Translations under genes and position numbers: made by a program | Source: Protea cynaroides | Lineage: Eukaryota > Streptophyta > Magnoliopsida > Proteales > Proteaceae | Direction: 5' to 3' | DNA: 64,000 bases | NCBI GenBank assembly: GCA_028583415.1 | Contig: CM053270.1 | Span: 7,324,342 to 7,388,341 of the forward strand | The notes under the pieces: model-generated | Told to the model about the DNA's origin: nothing | The model's database searches: none | Seen by the model: the letters and a program-made list of their open reading frames with translations, nothing else | In this document: piece by piece, positions 32,754-45,532 of the stretch | Numbering within the stretch: the first letter of the stretch is position 1 | Layout: every line of letters starts with the position of its first letter

Positions 32754-35700
32754 ACCCCTCCCCCTACTGTATATATAGAATTAGAAAGGGAGCAAAAATA
32801 GGACTTGGGAATCTCTCTAGTTACAATTCAACTAGGTAGAAAGATCTAGTCAACAAGACTAATTCCTAGTCTACTTAAGACATAACCTGTAATGGACTTT
32901 TATAATTAATCCACTACAAACATAACAAAATAAAGTCAATCGGTAATGGGCCTACTAATCTAGCTCATTACTTACATTATTTATTACAACTAAAGGGGGG
33001 AATACCCATTCCTTTACAATAACAACTCTTATATCTTAACACCCACCCTCAAGCTGGAGCACGGAAAAATGTAAGAGCTTCAGCTTGAAAAAATGAGACA
33101 ACGAAAGCAGCAGCAGCAACAATAGTAGTATCAACACAGAATAGGTCACTGTAAAACCAAGCAAAAACAACAGCACAATATAGGTCACTGTGAACCAAGC
33201 AGCAACAACAGCACAGTATAGGTCACTATGAACCAAGTAGTAGTAGCCGCAATAATAGAGCAGACACCTAGCAGCAATAGGGAAACAACGTAGCAACGGG
33301 AGCTAAAGCAATAGTGAGAGCATAATCGAATTAGTTGGTTGCTCCTCTCCTTATAGCTTGTAATTATAGAAAATAGAAAACAACTACTAAATAGGATCTA
33401 GGACTCTACAAGTCAGAGTCCTAATCACAAACTAAAGATAAGTAAACTCAAATAAGAAAAGGAAACTAATAAGCCTAATTGATAAAGCAAACTAATAAAC
33501 TAACTAGGAGTCCATCAATCCACATGATGAACTTCAATCAGCAATAGTGTATTTTATACCATTATGCTAACACCCACCCTCAAGCTAGAGCATGGGGGAA
33601 TATAAGAGCTTCAGCTTGAAATAATATAGCAACGGAAGCAACAGCAACAGTGAGAGCTTCAGTTCGAAATAATGTAGCAACAGAAACAGCAACAATAGTA
33701 GCAGTAGTAAAGAAGCACAATTAGATTACTGTGAACCAAATAGCAACAACACAACATAGGTTACTATGAACCAAGCAATAACAACAGTATAAGCTTCACC
33801 TTGAACCAATGTATCAACAAAAATAGCAGTAGTAGTAAAGCAGCACAGTATAGGTTATTGTGAACCAAGCAACAACATAGGTCACTGTAAACCAAGTAAT
33901 AATAGCATGAACAGTAACAAGAGCAGCAATAGTGGTGGCTCCAACACAAGTAAAAAATAGTAGGTTGCATCACGTGCAACAAGTAAGCATCATATGATAG
34001 TAGCAACAAGTATCAGCTCGAAGGATGAACAGCACCAAAAATTCCATAAGCAAGAGCAGCTGTAAATAAGATCCAAATTTGAAGTTCATCCGGCGGTTGG
34101 ATCCATTTGAGGTATGTAGAACTATCTGAGACATATTGGAAAGGAAAACAAACCCTTAGAAAGGGAACAATTGGCTAGTGGCAATCTAGTAATTAACCAC
34201 AATGTTCAAGGGGCCAAAGGTAATTAATAAGGAAGGAATGGCAATACTGTAAATAATCAAAATTTTGATCCCCCTTGAAGCAAACAGACCCTTAATGGAA
34301 AAATGTAATTTCAAAAACAATGTAAAGCTCTTAAAGGTTATCCAAGTAAGCGATGGAAAGAGGTTCAAAGAAAGGATAAACCAGAATTAGGTTTAAAGAC
34401 TAAAGAGAAAGGCAATTTTGGTATAGCAGGGATATACCTTTAATTAAAGAAATCGAAGAAGACTTCTTCTTTACAATGACACAAGGTACTTGGTAGGGGT
34501 GGTAAATAAGATTCGAAAAAGATAGAGTTTTCTCTCTCGTGGTCGATCCAAATTCCAACGATATTTTGGCCAACGATTCTTCACACAATATTATTTTGAT
34601 TACAAGCAAGAATCAATCTAGTATATCGATAAACAAAGGGGGAAAAAAATTCTCTGAAATAGGTCTAGGCAGTAGAAGCATGGAACCAACTAGTTGTAGA
34701 TTTCGACACTCATAGTAGGGATGGAGTTGGGACTTGAGAATCAAGGATCTATATCGCCGTAGAGAGGGCTACCTTCAAAGTTCAACCTAAATATCAAGTG
34801 AATCAGACCAGAATTCCAAAAGATCGATGAACTTCTTCGAAACACGGTAAGTAACCAAGAACAAGATATGATTGAGAACCACAACACAAGGATACTAGAA
34901 TCTGAACAGGAAACCATAAACCACAGAAGATAGTGCAGCCGCACAGAACAATATGCAGCGGCAGTTGCTGCACACCACAACGGAAACCTTTAGTCGACTG
35001 ATTGTCTAACTCAACTCTCAAAACAGCACTGCTCTAATACCATGTAACAAAGTAAGATGGAAAACTAACCAAGTAACATAACCATGAGAGAGAGAGAGAT
35101 TAAAAGAAAGGAGGGAGAGAGTGTACTAATAACCCCTTTTCCTACTGCTATATATAGAATTAAAAAGGGAGCAAAAACAGGACCTAGGATTCTCTCCTAG
35201 TTACAATCTCACTAAGTAGAAAGACTTAGTCAACAAGACCAATTTCTAGTCTACTTCAGACACAACCGGTAATGGGCCTTTATAATGAGATCCACATCGT
35301 CTACTACAAACATAACAAAACAAAACCAATCGGTAATGGGCCTACTAATCAGGCCCATTATTTACATTATTTATTATAACTAAAGGGGGGAAATAGGCCT
35401 AAGTTAAGTGGCATATTCCTTTACAATAACAACTCTTATATCTTAACAATACCCATTCTAAATTGTTATCCTCCATATTATAAATAAAGCTGGCTTGTGT
35501 CCCATTAGATACAAGTCATTACATTAATTCAACACCTCTTAATTGCCCAACATTCCACCCCATACATCATAGCTAGTCAAATGACTGTCTTATAAAACTT
35601 TCCTTTAAATTCTAAAGGAATAGTCAATCAAACAATATTCCAGACACAAAATTCCATAAATGAACTATTTTTGAGCTCCTTAAATCAGCACTTTTCTTCA

Positions 35701-38700
35701 GCTCCTTCTTGGACTTCCAGACCAGCCACCAGTTAACCACCATATGTTCGACAAAGCTTACTTTCCAGCTTGCCCCCTTGAATCCCATACCACTAGCATT
35801 ACCACAAAAAATAAAAAAATAAAGAGAGAGAGAGAGAGAGAGCATCACAAATGATTAGACATAACCACTTTTCACCCTTCCCAATCCTAAGAAGCACCCT
35901 ATCCTTCATACTTACTCACAAGGCATTCATCACTCCGAGACATTATGGTAATTTTCCTTGTACATCAGAGTGTAAAACAAGTCACCAAAATTCTAAAGTG
36001 CCATGGTTTACAGCCACTCTAATTGCTGCTTGGATTCTCAGACAACGTTCTGAATTTCCATTGAAATTGGGATGGTGAAATATTTCTTTTTTTCCAGAAG
36101 GTTCAAATAGAAATGAAATGGAAAACGAGATAATAAAATGTCTCCATTGAAATCAGCAAAATATCTTGGTTGAAATATCACAGTTTTGAGAATACATTCC
36201 TTATTTGAAAATTGACAAATTTTCACCAATTCATGCAAAATGGCTCAAACAGGTTGAAATAGCCAAAATCTGAGAAACTAGGGATATTTGACTGCACATC
36301 TATTTTAAAGAGAGAGAGAGAGAGAGAGGGGATTTCACAAGATTTGAATCTTCTACAACATAAATAACAAGATTTGCAGAAGATTAAAAGAGCTTGAAGA
36401 GAGTTTGGGCTTTTGTGGAAGGTAAGAAATAAAAGTACAAAAACAGAAATATAACCATAATTGAATAGAGTATGGTTTTGCTATCTTTTTATTTTTTATT
36501 TTTTATTTAACAGTATTTTTCTCATCTAATCACAAGAAATATTAAGGAAACTTTCTTAATTTCCAATTATTGAAATCAATCTCCCTAGAGAAATAGCTGT
36601 GTCCCTTTCAATGGGTACTGCCGTACTGAGGTGGCAAATGACACAGAGTATGACTTGGCAAAGCAAGGAGTTCTTTGTCTAAGGATATGTTTTGGAGATA
36701 GTGTTCCTTTTGGAGCTGTGGTGTGATGGGTTCTAAATATCCTCAGGTCTAGGAATTCAGAAACCTTTCGAAAACCAGAATCGCAGTTAGGGGTTGAGAA
36801 ACTAGTATTCAAGAAAAACTCAATATCAGAGAATTAGCTCATTAAAGTAGATTTATGGAAAAGAACAATTCTTCAAAATCTGGTTCAGATCCAATGGTCT
36901 GATCTGGAATTAGGGAAGTAACCTCCTGGTGATAGGAATCTAGAATTAGGGTTTCCAAAACAGGGAATCGATCTCAGATCTTAATGGGATCAAACCAGCA
37001 ATCAAGAGAGATTAGAATAATAACAGAACTCAGCAATATCAATAGAATATCAGTCTAAAACAGAAACGGGAGATCGATTGGAGTATAGGAAGATACTGAG
37101 AAATCAGATATGGAATAGGACTCCGTTAAACCAATAGCAAAATCAGAATTTGATACCAGGAATAAGCTTAACACAGAATCCGATTGCTAGGCTTGAAATC
37201 TCAGGAGTATTCAACAGGAAACAGCAGTAGCTATTGGTCAAAAAGCATCTTCTGTGGCTCAGATAGTGATTACTTTCCAGGAAAGAGGGGCAATGGAATA
37301 CACTATTGTGGTAGCCAAAACGGCAGACTCACCTGCTACATTACAATCCAGCAACTAGAATATCTGTAAGAACTGAATATAAAAACAGAAATCTGAAACA
37401 AGAGATGTGCAGCATCTTACGATATATATAAATTTTTTTTTTTTGATTGAATAAAGAAAAAAAATTAAAGAAAGTAAGGACATGTCCAAAGGAATCAACA
37501 CCAGTCAACCTGATGAATCACCACAACAACGTTGATACTATATATATATATATATATATTTGTTTTTTGATTGAATAAAGAAAAAAATAAAAGAAAGTAA
37601 GGACATGTCCAAAGGAATCAACACCAGTCAACCTGATGAATCACCACAACAACGTTGATACTGAATCATCACAAAACCATAGGCAAAAGCCAACTTCATT
37701 CATCAATTTCGTGTACCTTTGTAATGTCTAGTTAGATAGACATATATGAACTCTCTACATATGACTCCTAACATGACTAGAAACAGTCTAAACCAACTAG
37801 GCAACTAGTACTCAAACTAGCTACTTAATTTCAAACTTAAACTAACTAACAAAGTAAATCCCATATTCCTAACTCCTACACAAATTTTAGGCTCATTAAA
37901 GTGGCTGATTACAACGAGAAATCATTGGACCAAAGGCCCAACATATCTATAACCCAACCCAAGGCTTATTTCCACTAAATAAGCCCACTTCTCCGATTTA
38001 TCTACATCAAGGTGCTTCTGCATCGAGGCTTTACATACTTTATCTCTCTCTTGTATACTACGATGCCATAAACCAATCTGCCTGTTCCTTTTGACGACTA
38101 CACTTTAAGTTTCTCTCTATTTTCAATGAAGTTTTTATTGTTAAAAATAAACAAACTTTCTTAGTTGCCACTAGCCCTATGAGCACAATGTCCATGTCCA
38201 ACTTCCTCAATCATAAGAGAAATCCTCTGCATTCTTTAACCATAGGATTTCTAGAGACCCCAATCTTGCATTTAGAGCGCTCCCAAGATGTCAAGGTGGT
38301 CAGATATAATTATGCTCTGTCAACTTATTGTATGAATATTGTTGATGCCTTCGCAGAAAATCGGTTACATAGCATGGTTTCCCATCTGGTTTAGCATAAG
38401 TCTTATCGCAACCACACATTTACAGTTGCTATGCAGTTAAAACTAAAATATCAATATCAAATAAGGAGGACCAGTAAGAAAAATAAAAGGTAATGCACAA
38501 AGGAAGTTAAAGGTTCTGGTTCCTCTGAGAGTTCAGGGGAGGCATCATCCAAAAGGTAACTCAACAACTAACCATGATGCATCAGTGCGATACAGAGCCA
38601 GCTATACAGATGCACTTAGGAGCATAAGAATCATATTATATTTAACTAATTGACAAGTCAGACCATTTCTATTAGGCCAGAATCCTTACCAGGCATAACA

Positions 38701-41700
38701 CGCAAAGCCCTAGCTTCAACAGTCACATAATCTGGATTTGCTACAACCATAGGAAGCTTCTTTGCAGCACAAGACTCCAATATTTTCTCTAGGTCTTCGA
38801 GTTTCATGGGAAGTGTCGCACCAGATGGAAGACCAAGTGCTTCAGTTCCATGGGCCAGAACAAAGTCCGCATTTTCAGCATTCTCCACAACTTGCAAATC
38901 CAGGCCCTGAAATGAGAAATTATATAGGAAATTTGGCAACTAAGCATACTAAAACCCCATACATAATTTTGATGTAATTGCATAAAATGATACATAAGTA
39001 AAGAACTACAATCATGTTGTCAGCAATTAGATTTGATATATGGAAACTTCTGCAAGTACAATCATGTTTAGATATTTGTCAGGGTTCACTGAAGTTTCAA
39101 AGTCTGACATTTTTCCTAGGATAGGTAAGTCTGTAGCGTTACTTTCAGCAGGAGAGGCTTTTGTTCACCATTTTTTTTAGAGTTCAGTCCAGATATAGGA
39201 TAGAAAAATTATTCCTCAATGCACAAAATGAATAAACGTTGAACTCCCTTCAAACTGAAATATCAGGTACTTTTGGGTTCCCAAATAAATATTCCATTCT
39301 CAACAGCTGATTATGCTTTAATTACATTTACTTTCTAGCATACCATCAGTGTTTATCTTCATTCCTGTTTCAGAAAGATGTGTTCTGAGTTACAGGTAAG
39401 AAAACCTTATAAACTCTTAGGGAAAAGATACAAAGGGTGACAAAGACAAGCTCACACAGACAAGCAAGAAGCTTGTAGATACACTAGAATTGTAGACACT
39501 GAAAAAACAGAGAAGAAATCTCTAGCAAGGTAAATTGGAGACTGACTCTCTTGAGTAACAATTATTCATGAACATATATTAACAAGTCAACTTTGTAGTC
39601 ATATGAAGCTTGCATTTTGCAAATGGTTAGTAAAAGATTTGTGAACTTTGGATATGCCCACAAAGTAGAATTAATATGCAGAGATGATCTCCTAACACCA
39701 CTCCAACTCTTACGTACCTCGAGAGATATTGCACCTCGATCACTCCATGTCATGTGAATGCAAGCCCTTCCTAATGCAGCAAACCATGCGTCATCCCTCC
39801 TATTTGCACCAAAATCGACATCCCCATCACAGTTTCATATTGCAATTGATGCATAAAAAAATGATAAACAATACATTGATTTTTTTTTCAAGAAAATGCG
39901 AAAAAATAAAAGGAATGTTCCCAAAACCCACTACATTGTATTTGTTACATCCACACAAGGATCACCGGGGAAAAGTATCAGTCATCTTACTTTCAGAGAA
40001 ATATTGTACATGAGGTGCACATGCCAGAAGGATAAAACTGAGCACCTAATGGATCCCAGCTATAGATCTTCCATACTAAAGATTGGTCCAAAGGGACGAC
40101 ACTAACATACAACATATTTTGTCCCTTAAGACCTGTCAGGGAAAATTAATGCGACTTGTCCAGAATATAGCCATAATGGCAATGACTTATATGATTTCAA
40201 TGGGATTGAATTTTTCCTAGCATCTTTAAGAGTCAAATCTTCCCATTCATCGACCTCCACAAGATGCAGATCCCAGAACATGAAACAAGGGATTGCTCTA
40301 AGCCTCAAAGGTCCACAGCCAAGATACCTCCTTAATACAATTACAAGCAATTGCAAAAAAAAAAAAAAAAAAAAAAAAAAAAGAAGGATTCTCAAGTTCA
40401 TTGAATGCATGCTTTTGACTTTGATAATTTGATATAAACAAGTCATTTATTGATATGCATAAGTTACCATTTGTGACTTAACTGTATTTGGGTAAAGTCA
40501 TAATTTGGATAAGTTAACTTTGATTTATTCCTGTTGTTTAAAAAAAGGGAAGAAAGAGCACATTCCTGACTAATTATCTACAATCGAAACTTTACTTCTG
40601 TAGGGGAAAAAAAAAAAAGAAATCCAAGTCCAATATTCGGCTTGGTCAAACTTGAGAAATTGACAGGATGTTTTCAGTGAATATTTTCATGAATATTACT
40701 GATTAATTTATTTGCAATTCAAAATTCCAAATTAATGAATCCCACATTATTCATTACATCTTCAAATGGGTGTAATTCTCCAATAAAAAGAACATAGTTG
40801 TCCTGTCAAGGCACATGCTAAACTCGTATTTTTTAGCACGAACAGCCGACACCCATTTTTAATGCTTAACTAGTATCTAAAACTATAGGGAAGGGGTAAA
40901 TACAGTTTTGTTTGAACTAAGATCATTCAGAACTAACATTGAAACTAGTCAAGTATTTGGCGAGTGATTTACAATGAATCAACAGTAAAAATTATGACTT
41001 GAATATCTCCATATTCCATAATGGTATTAAACAACACTGACGGCATAACATCATTAGAGAACTTAATCCTTGTTTACAGAAGATATGGTGGTTATGACCT
41101 TTGTAGGCATTGATGTGTTAATTCTCCACTAGTGATTGCCCCAATGAACAAAGAAGGATCGAACCCAAGGCTCTTCATTTTCTCCATAGTAATTGATGAA
41201 CGTCTCGATGAATTACTAATTATCACCATCTTGGCTCCATGTCTTGCAAGTTTTTCTACTATTACCCAGAAAAATACAGTTAACCAATTATAAGCACCTA
41301 AATACAATGGAACTTAAGAGAAACCTAATGCTAGAAGCATAAACAAATGCAAATCAGCAACTCTAAACTTACAAGTCGAAATGGCACCTGGGTAAGGTTG
41401 TTTACCATCATGAAGAACTCCAAACTGATCTAAAAACCATGCCTGCACATTTACCAATTAATGTGAGAAGATTTCAGGGCGTGAAACATATTTTAAAATA
41501 TCAAATAAGAAGATAATTTGAAGGTGAAATTCAAAGCTGCAAGAACTACAGAGGCATAAAACTAATGAGTCATACTATGAAACTATGGGATAGAGTCTTT
41601 GAAACTCGACTAAGACAAGAAACTACTTTTACAGAGAACCAATTTAATTTTATACCAGAAAGATCCACGCAGAAGCTATTTACTTACTTAAAAGACTCAT

Positions 41701-43132
41701 GAAAAAATTTAAAAAATGCAAGAAAGACCTCCATATGGTCTTTATTGACCTAGAAAAAGCTTATGATAGAGTCCCTAGAGAATTTGATCTGGCAAGTTCT
41801 AAAAAAAAGAAGTGTTCCAAGCAAATATATAGAAATAGTGAAGGCTATGTATTATAGTGTGAGGACTGATGTGAGAAACGTAGGGGGTCAAATTAGTAAT
41901 TTCCAAATTACAATTAGGCCGCATCAAGGATCAGCTTTAAGCCCTTCTCTGTTTGCCTTTATCATGGATGATTTAACTAGAAACATTCAAAATAAAATTC
42001 CTTGGTGTATACAATTTGCTAATGATATTTGTTAACCAATGACAGAAATAGAAGAATATGGGCTCATTCGTAAGCCAATTTCAGATGCGTCAGAAGATAA
42101 GTGGTATTCGTTGTTGGTTTGACTTGGTTAAACCAACAGATATTGACTCATTTGATAAGTGGCAATAGAGAATTAGTTTCTTATCTCTTATCTTCTTTTA
42201 CTTTCCTAATGTAATTGGAACTCCATCTTCTCTTGTGGAGTTCCCTTCTCCTTAATTAGAATAAGACTGTTTTTCTTTATTTGAATAGGACTGTTTTTCT
42301 TCATACTTTTAGCCATGAGAGTCCTTGTTATGTTGACATGTAAAACTCTTACTTACTTTGTAACTAGGACACCTTATCTTGTGGAATCCTATACCTATCA
42401 CTTTACCCTTTTTATTTTAGAAATTTCTATAACTTTCCAAATAATTATAATCTTTTACTAATTATAGACTAACCCTCATACTTTCATAAATTACATTTTG
42501 ACCCAAAATTCAAATTTACATTTTCAACAAAAAAAAAATTGTGAAAACTTCTCCCTTTAAAATTTCAAAAGATCCTCACCAAATAATCTAAAATTCCATG
42601 GAATTTTCAGTTTACAATTTCCAAACCTCAATAAGAATTAAGAACAATGTTTTTATAGAGGGGAAAAAAAGGGTTAAAATTACTGCAGTACTTGGCTTCA
42701 ACTAAACTATCTCCAATGAACGGATACTCAAATTTAGGTTAAACAAGCTGTGACGTAATCATCAACATGTGGAAAGAAATAATTATCTTGGACTTAAAAG
42801 GGACTTATTACTAGACTTCAATAGGCTTGAGTAATACTTCAATGGCATTAGTCTGTTATGACTCAAAAGGAACCCCATATGACCTCATGGACTGTGATGA
42901 CTGGAAGAATTAATGTCCCTGATTGAGTAAAACCATTCGAACTTTTAACTTCAATTCCTACTTAAGGAAGAAAAAGAACTGATGAATCGTTTCCACATTC
43001 TCGCTTCTTCAGTTCTCAGTTTAAATTTTGGGTTACCTTGAAGGAACGGTTTTCAGCAAGGTATCGAAATCCACTTAAGCTACCGAAGAACTGAACCTCA
43101 TTTGACGAAACTGAACATCTGGGCAGGATCAT
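31032..43132 (-). CDS. HAD-superfamily class IIA hydrolase, seven exons
   Basis: Minus-strand exons: 43037-43132, 41373-41442, 41099-41258, 39718-39799, 38690-38906, 31528-31592, 31032-31286; total 945 nt, 314 residues. All six introns start GT and end AG, and phases match throughout. Resembles the TIGR01459-type plant HAD hydrolases. Motif I is WFLDQFGVLHDG (Asp-x-Phe: the second Asp of DxD is replaced), motif II IISNSS, motif III Lys in GKPDK, motif IV GDSLHHDIKGA. These proteins are phosphatase-like; the substrate is unknown. No transit peptide is evident. Intron 5 is 7.1 kb and intron 1 1.6 kb, both enlarged by transposons. A copia element lies ~900 bp upstream. The frame is intact, so it is probably functional. 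Confidence 0.9.
32560..32665 (+). pseudogene. Short Ty1/copia RT fragment in HAD intron 5
   Basis: Plus-strand frame reads DEKWQAAMVKEI-stop-TLRKNDTWELVC, the start of a copia reverse transcriptase domain, with a TAG inside. It ends where the LTR at 32666 begins, so a later insertion interrupts it. Confidence 0.6.
32666..35448 (-). mobile_element. Non-autonomous LTR retroelement in HAD intron 5
   Basis: Two similar LTRs: 35043-35448 (5') and 32666-33041 (3'), each on the minus strand TGTTAAGATATAAGAG ... CTTTGTTACA-like. Just inside the 5' LTR is TGGTATTAGAGCAG, a tRNA-Met-type PBS; inside the 3' LTR is a purine tract (GAGGGTGGGTG). Both LTRs carry GA microsatellites (32705-32751; 35090-35100). 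The ~2-kb interior has no gag or pol but many copies of a ~40-bp motif with TATAGGTCACTGTGAACC (33130-33900) and a second purine tract near 33569. The flanking 5-mers do not match (GTACT/ATACC), so the target duplication is uncertain. Confidence 0.75.
35823..36328. repeat. (GA)n microsatellites in HAD intron 5
   Basis: (GA)n at 35823-35842 and 36309-36328; the DNA between and around (35449-37424) is AT-rich and shows no gene. Confidence 0.7.
37425..37661. repeat. Tandem duplication, 123-bp period
   Basis: Two nearly identical units (TTTTGATTGAATAAAGAAAA ... CAACAACGTTGATAC) end at 37538 and 37661, preceded by TA-rich tracts. Lies in intron 5 of the HAD gene. Confidence 0.85.
41540..42035 (+). 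pseudogene. LINE-type reverse transcriptase fragment in HAD intron 1
   Basis: Plus-strand frames give SHTMKLWDRVFETRLRQETT, MVFIDLEKAYDRVPRE (motif A), and after a frame change HQGSALSPSLFAFIMDDL and PWCIQFANDI. The catalytic FADD is changed to FAND and a stop follows. Typical of a non-LTR (L1/RTE-like) element; both ends are missing. Confidence 0.8.
42170..42440. repeat. Dispersed repeat, inverted copy of 24660-24920
   Basis: Shares CTCTTGTGGAGTTCCCTTCT, ACTGTTTTTCTT and AACTAGGACACCTTATCTTG-type words with the complement of 24660-24920. Lies in intron 1 of the HAD gene. Confidence 0.6.
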
Positions 43133-44028
43133 ATTTTCCTTGAAATAATGAAGCTTCTTCACCAAACACTCTGCAAAAGGGTTTCGAGGTTAGTAATCAA
43201 AAAGCAAGAGAAACCGACTACAGCTTTACAATTTCATTCTCAAATTAACTGAAGCATTTGAATATAATTAATTATCAGAAACAGAAAAATTAATTTTCAT
43301 TGAACCGAATCCGAAAGAATGAGAGAGAGAGAGAGAGATTATTCGCAGGTTACAACGGTTGGTTGTTCGACTGACAGTGGATTGTACAGACCTTTGTCTA
43401 TATGGTCTAACTCAATACAGTCGTTGATCCGCTACGGCTTGAGTTTAACGGAACGGACGGTCTACTTCAGCGATCGTACGCCCTGGCAGATGGCAGGGGT
43501 TGAAATTGGGATTCCCGTTAGGATGAGCATATTAATATATCGGTATGTGTATCGGAGAAACTCTAAGTTATGGGATCACTTTGGCAGCCAGAACTATTGC
43601 ATGAGAGGATTTCTATATTCATCACGATAGGGTGTCAAAACCGATAGTACATACAAAAAAATCTGAAATTGGATCAACCATTTAATACAAAGTTATACAA
43701 CACTAAAGATGATGTACGCCCTCTTTCATAATATTTCTGTTTTGGATTCCTTATCTGTTTCAAAGTAAAATTTTTACTACATGATTATTTTGGAATAGAA
43801 ACATATTTGATAAAGTAGTTTTAGAATAGATTTTAAAGTTTCTTTGAATAGAAAAATGTTTGATAAACATGAAACCATTTCAAAGCTGGATGAGAATAGA
43901 ATCGTGTTTGATTACAAAAATTACCCCTCCTTGATTTTTTTCAATCACATTAACCCCTCATGGATATATATTTTGAAATGTAATTTACAATCAACGTATT
44001 ACAAATAACAATCCCCCTCAATACTTCA
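43133..44028. promoter_or_regulatory. Presumed HAD promoter region up to the copia insertion
   Basis: About 0.9 kb between the HAD start codon and the copia LTR. Holds a (GA)n tract at 43319-43336, a frequent plant core-promoter feature. No TATA box could be assigned with confidence. The ORF 43319-43630 is not supported. Confidence 0.35.
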
Positions 44029-45057
44029 TGTTGGATTTGTGTGGCCCAACACAGGTTTATTATGTTATTTTTATGTATTCTCTTTTGGCATCTCTATCTC
44101 TATTTTGAGGTATATATATGTGACATGTGACTTACATGTTTTGTAGCTTATAAATTTGTTATATAGTACCATTGTTTTTTATCTATTGTATTAATAGACT
44201 AATTTTACAGATGATTATTCAAATGGGCCACTTTGTAGTCCTCGGCTTGATCGCACCTATCATGATGCGATATGTGCTTACATAGGCATTGATTGGATCA
44301 TGATAGGTTTGAGGGGTGCAAATCAAAATTGCTCAGACTATTGGAGACATGGGGACTAGTTTCTCGACGGTCAATGTACATACGGTATGTGAAATCATTC
44401 ATGAAAATACCTCATGTACATTGAGTGGTGATCGTAGTGCCTAATGTTCCATTGCCAGTAACTTGACAATTATAAGAGTGTATGCATACCTACAAACTAT
44501 CGATTTGAATAAATTTATTTTGTTTGGTTTTGCATCAAATTTTTTTTTATTTTTTTATAAATATAAAATATTATTTATTTTTATTTTTCTTTGCAAAATC
44601 GATGATATTTTTTGGTTTTATGAAAAAGGATAGTTTTGTATTTTTTGTCCCTATTTATTATTTAGGGGCACTTGTGGTAATTGTCAAGGTATGCCAAAAT
44701 ACAATCTGGATATGACATTAGGAGGCTAACATCTCACTTAGGGTTGGACTTTATGGCTGGTCATCTCCACCCTAGAGATATAAAACATCTCAAGATCACA
44801 CGGGCAAGGGGAGAAAAAAGTTTAAAATACCAAGATATGGTATACCTGTCCAGCTAGGGTGAGCACCCTGATTGCTTGTGAGATCCTTGGACATCAAGTG
44901 GCCTCATTTGTTATAATCATCAACAGTTCTTCAACAAAAGAGAAAAAGTTCTTCATCAAAATGAAGCATTATTGAACAAAAGGTAGAGTGCTAAGTTTTC
45001 ACCTTTGATATGATGTTAACAGTAACATTGAGGTTCATCTAGGACGTTTTTCTAATA
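44029..45057 (+). mobile_element. 5' LTR of the copia element
   Basis: 1029 bp, TGTTGGATTTGTG to TTTCTAATA. Matches 57222-58247 over its full length. Confidence 0.9.
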
Positions 45058-45461
45058 GCACAAGCATTACAGTTCTGCTAAAATTCTCCTTGTCTAAGAT
45101 TCATATCCTAGAAATGTTTTTTTTTTTTCATATATGTGTTTTATCATATCAAATATTAGTGGTTGTTTTCCTTTTGTTTTTTCAAATTGTGACGTCTTTA
45201 TAGTAATTTTAGTTGATTGTGTTGAAGATGATTTATTTTTCTCTAAAGCTTTCTCCAAGAAAAAAATGGAAGATGAATAGTCTAACAATTTATTTTAATA
45301 GCTATGATAAATTTACCATCATTTATGCTTATTAATAATATCCCATAAATTAGAAATGAAGAGTCTTATTAGGACTTGAAAAGTTCCTTAAAATAAAAAA
45401 AATTATTAAAAACTTTATGAGGAAGATGAAAGGATGAGTTGACACTTCATATTATAATTAA
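45058..45461 (+). other. Copia leader, first part (left of MULE)
   Basis: AT-rich leader between the 5' LTR and the MULE. Last nine bases (45453-45461, TATAATTAA) are the MULE target site. No gene. Confidence 0.6.
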
Positions 45462-45532
45462 GGAAAATTTTCATATACACCCCAATAAAGAATGGAAACA
45501 TCATCTACCTCCAAAAAATTTTAAAAACCTCA
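45462..45532 (+). repeat. Left TIR of the MULE
   Basis: 71 bp; differs from the complement of the right TIR essentially by one A in an A-run. Confidence 0.9.

Noticed and set aside
32661..35453. Target site duplication of the intron-5 LTR element
   Set aside because: Flanking 5-mers GTACT and ATACC differ at two positions; not accepted as a duplication.
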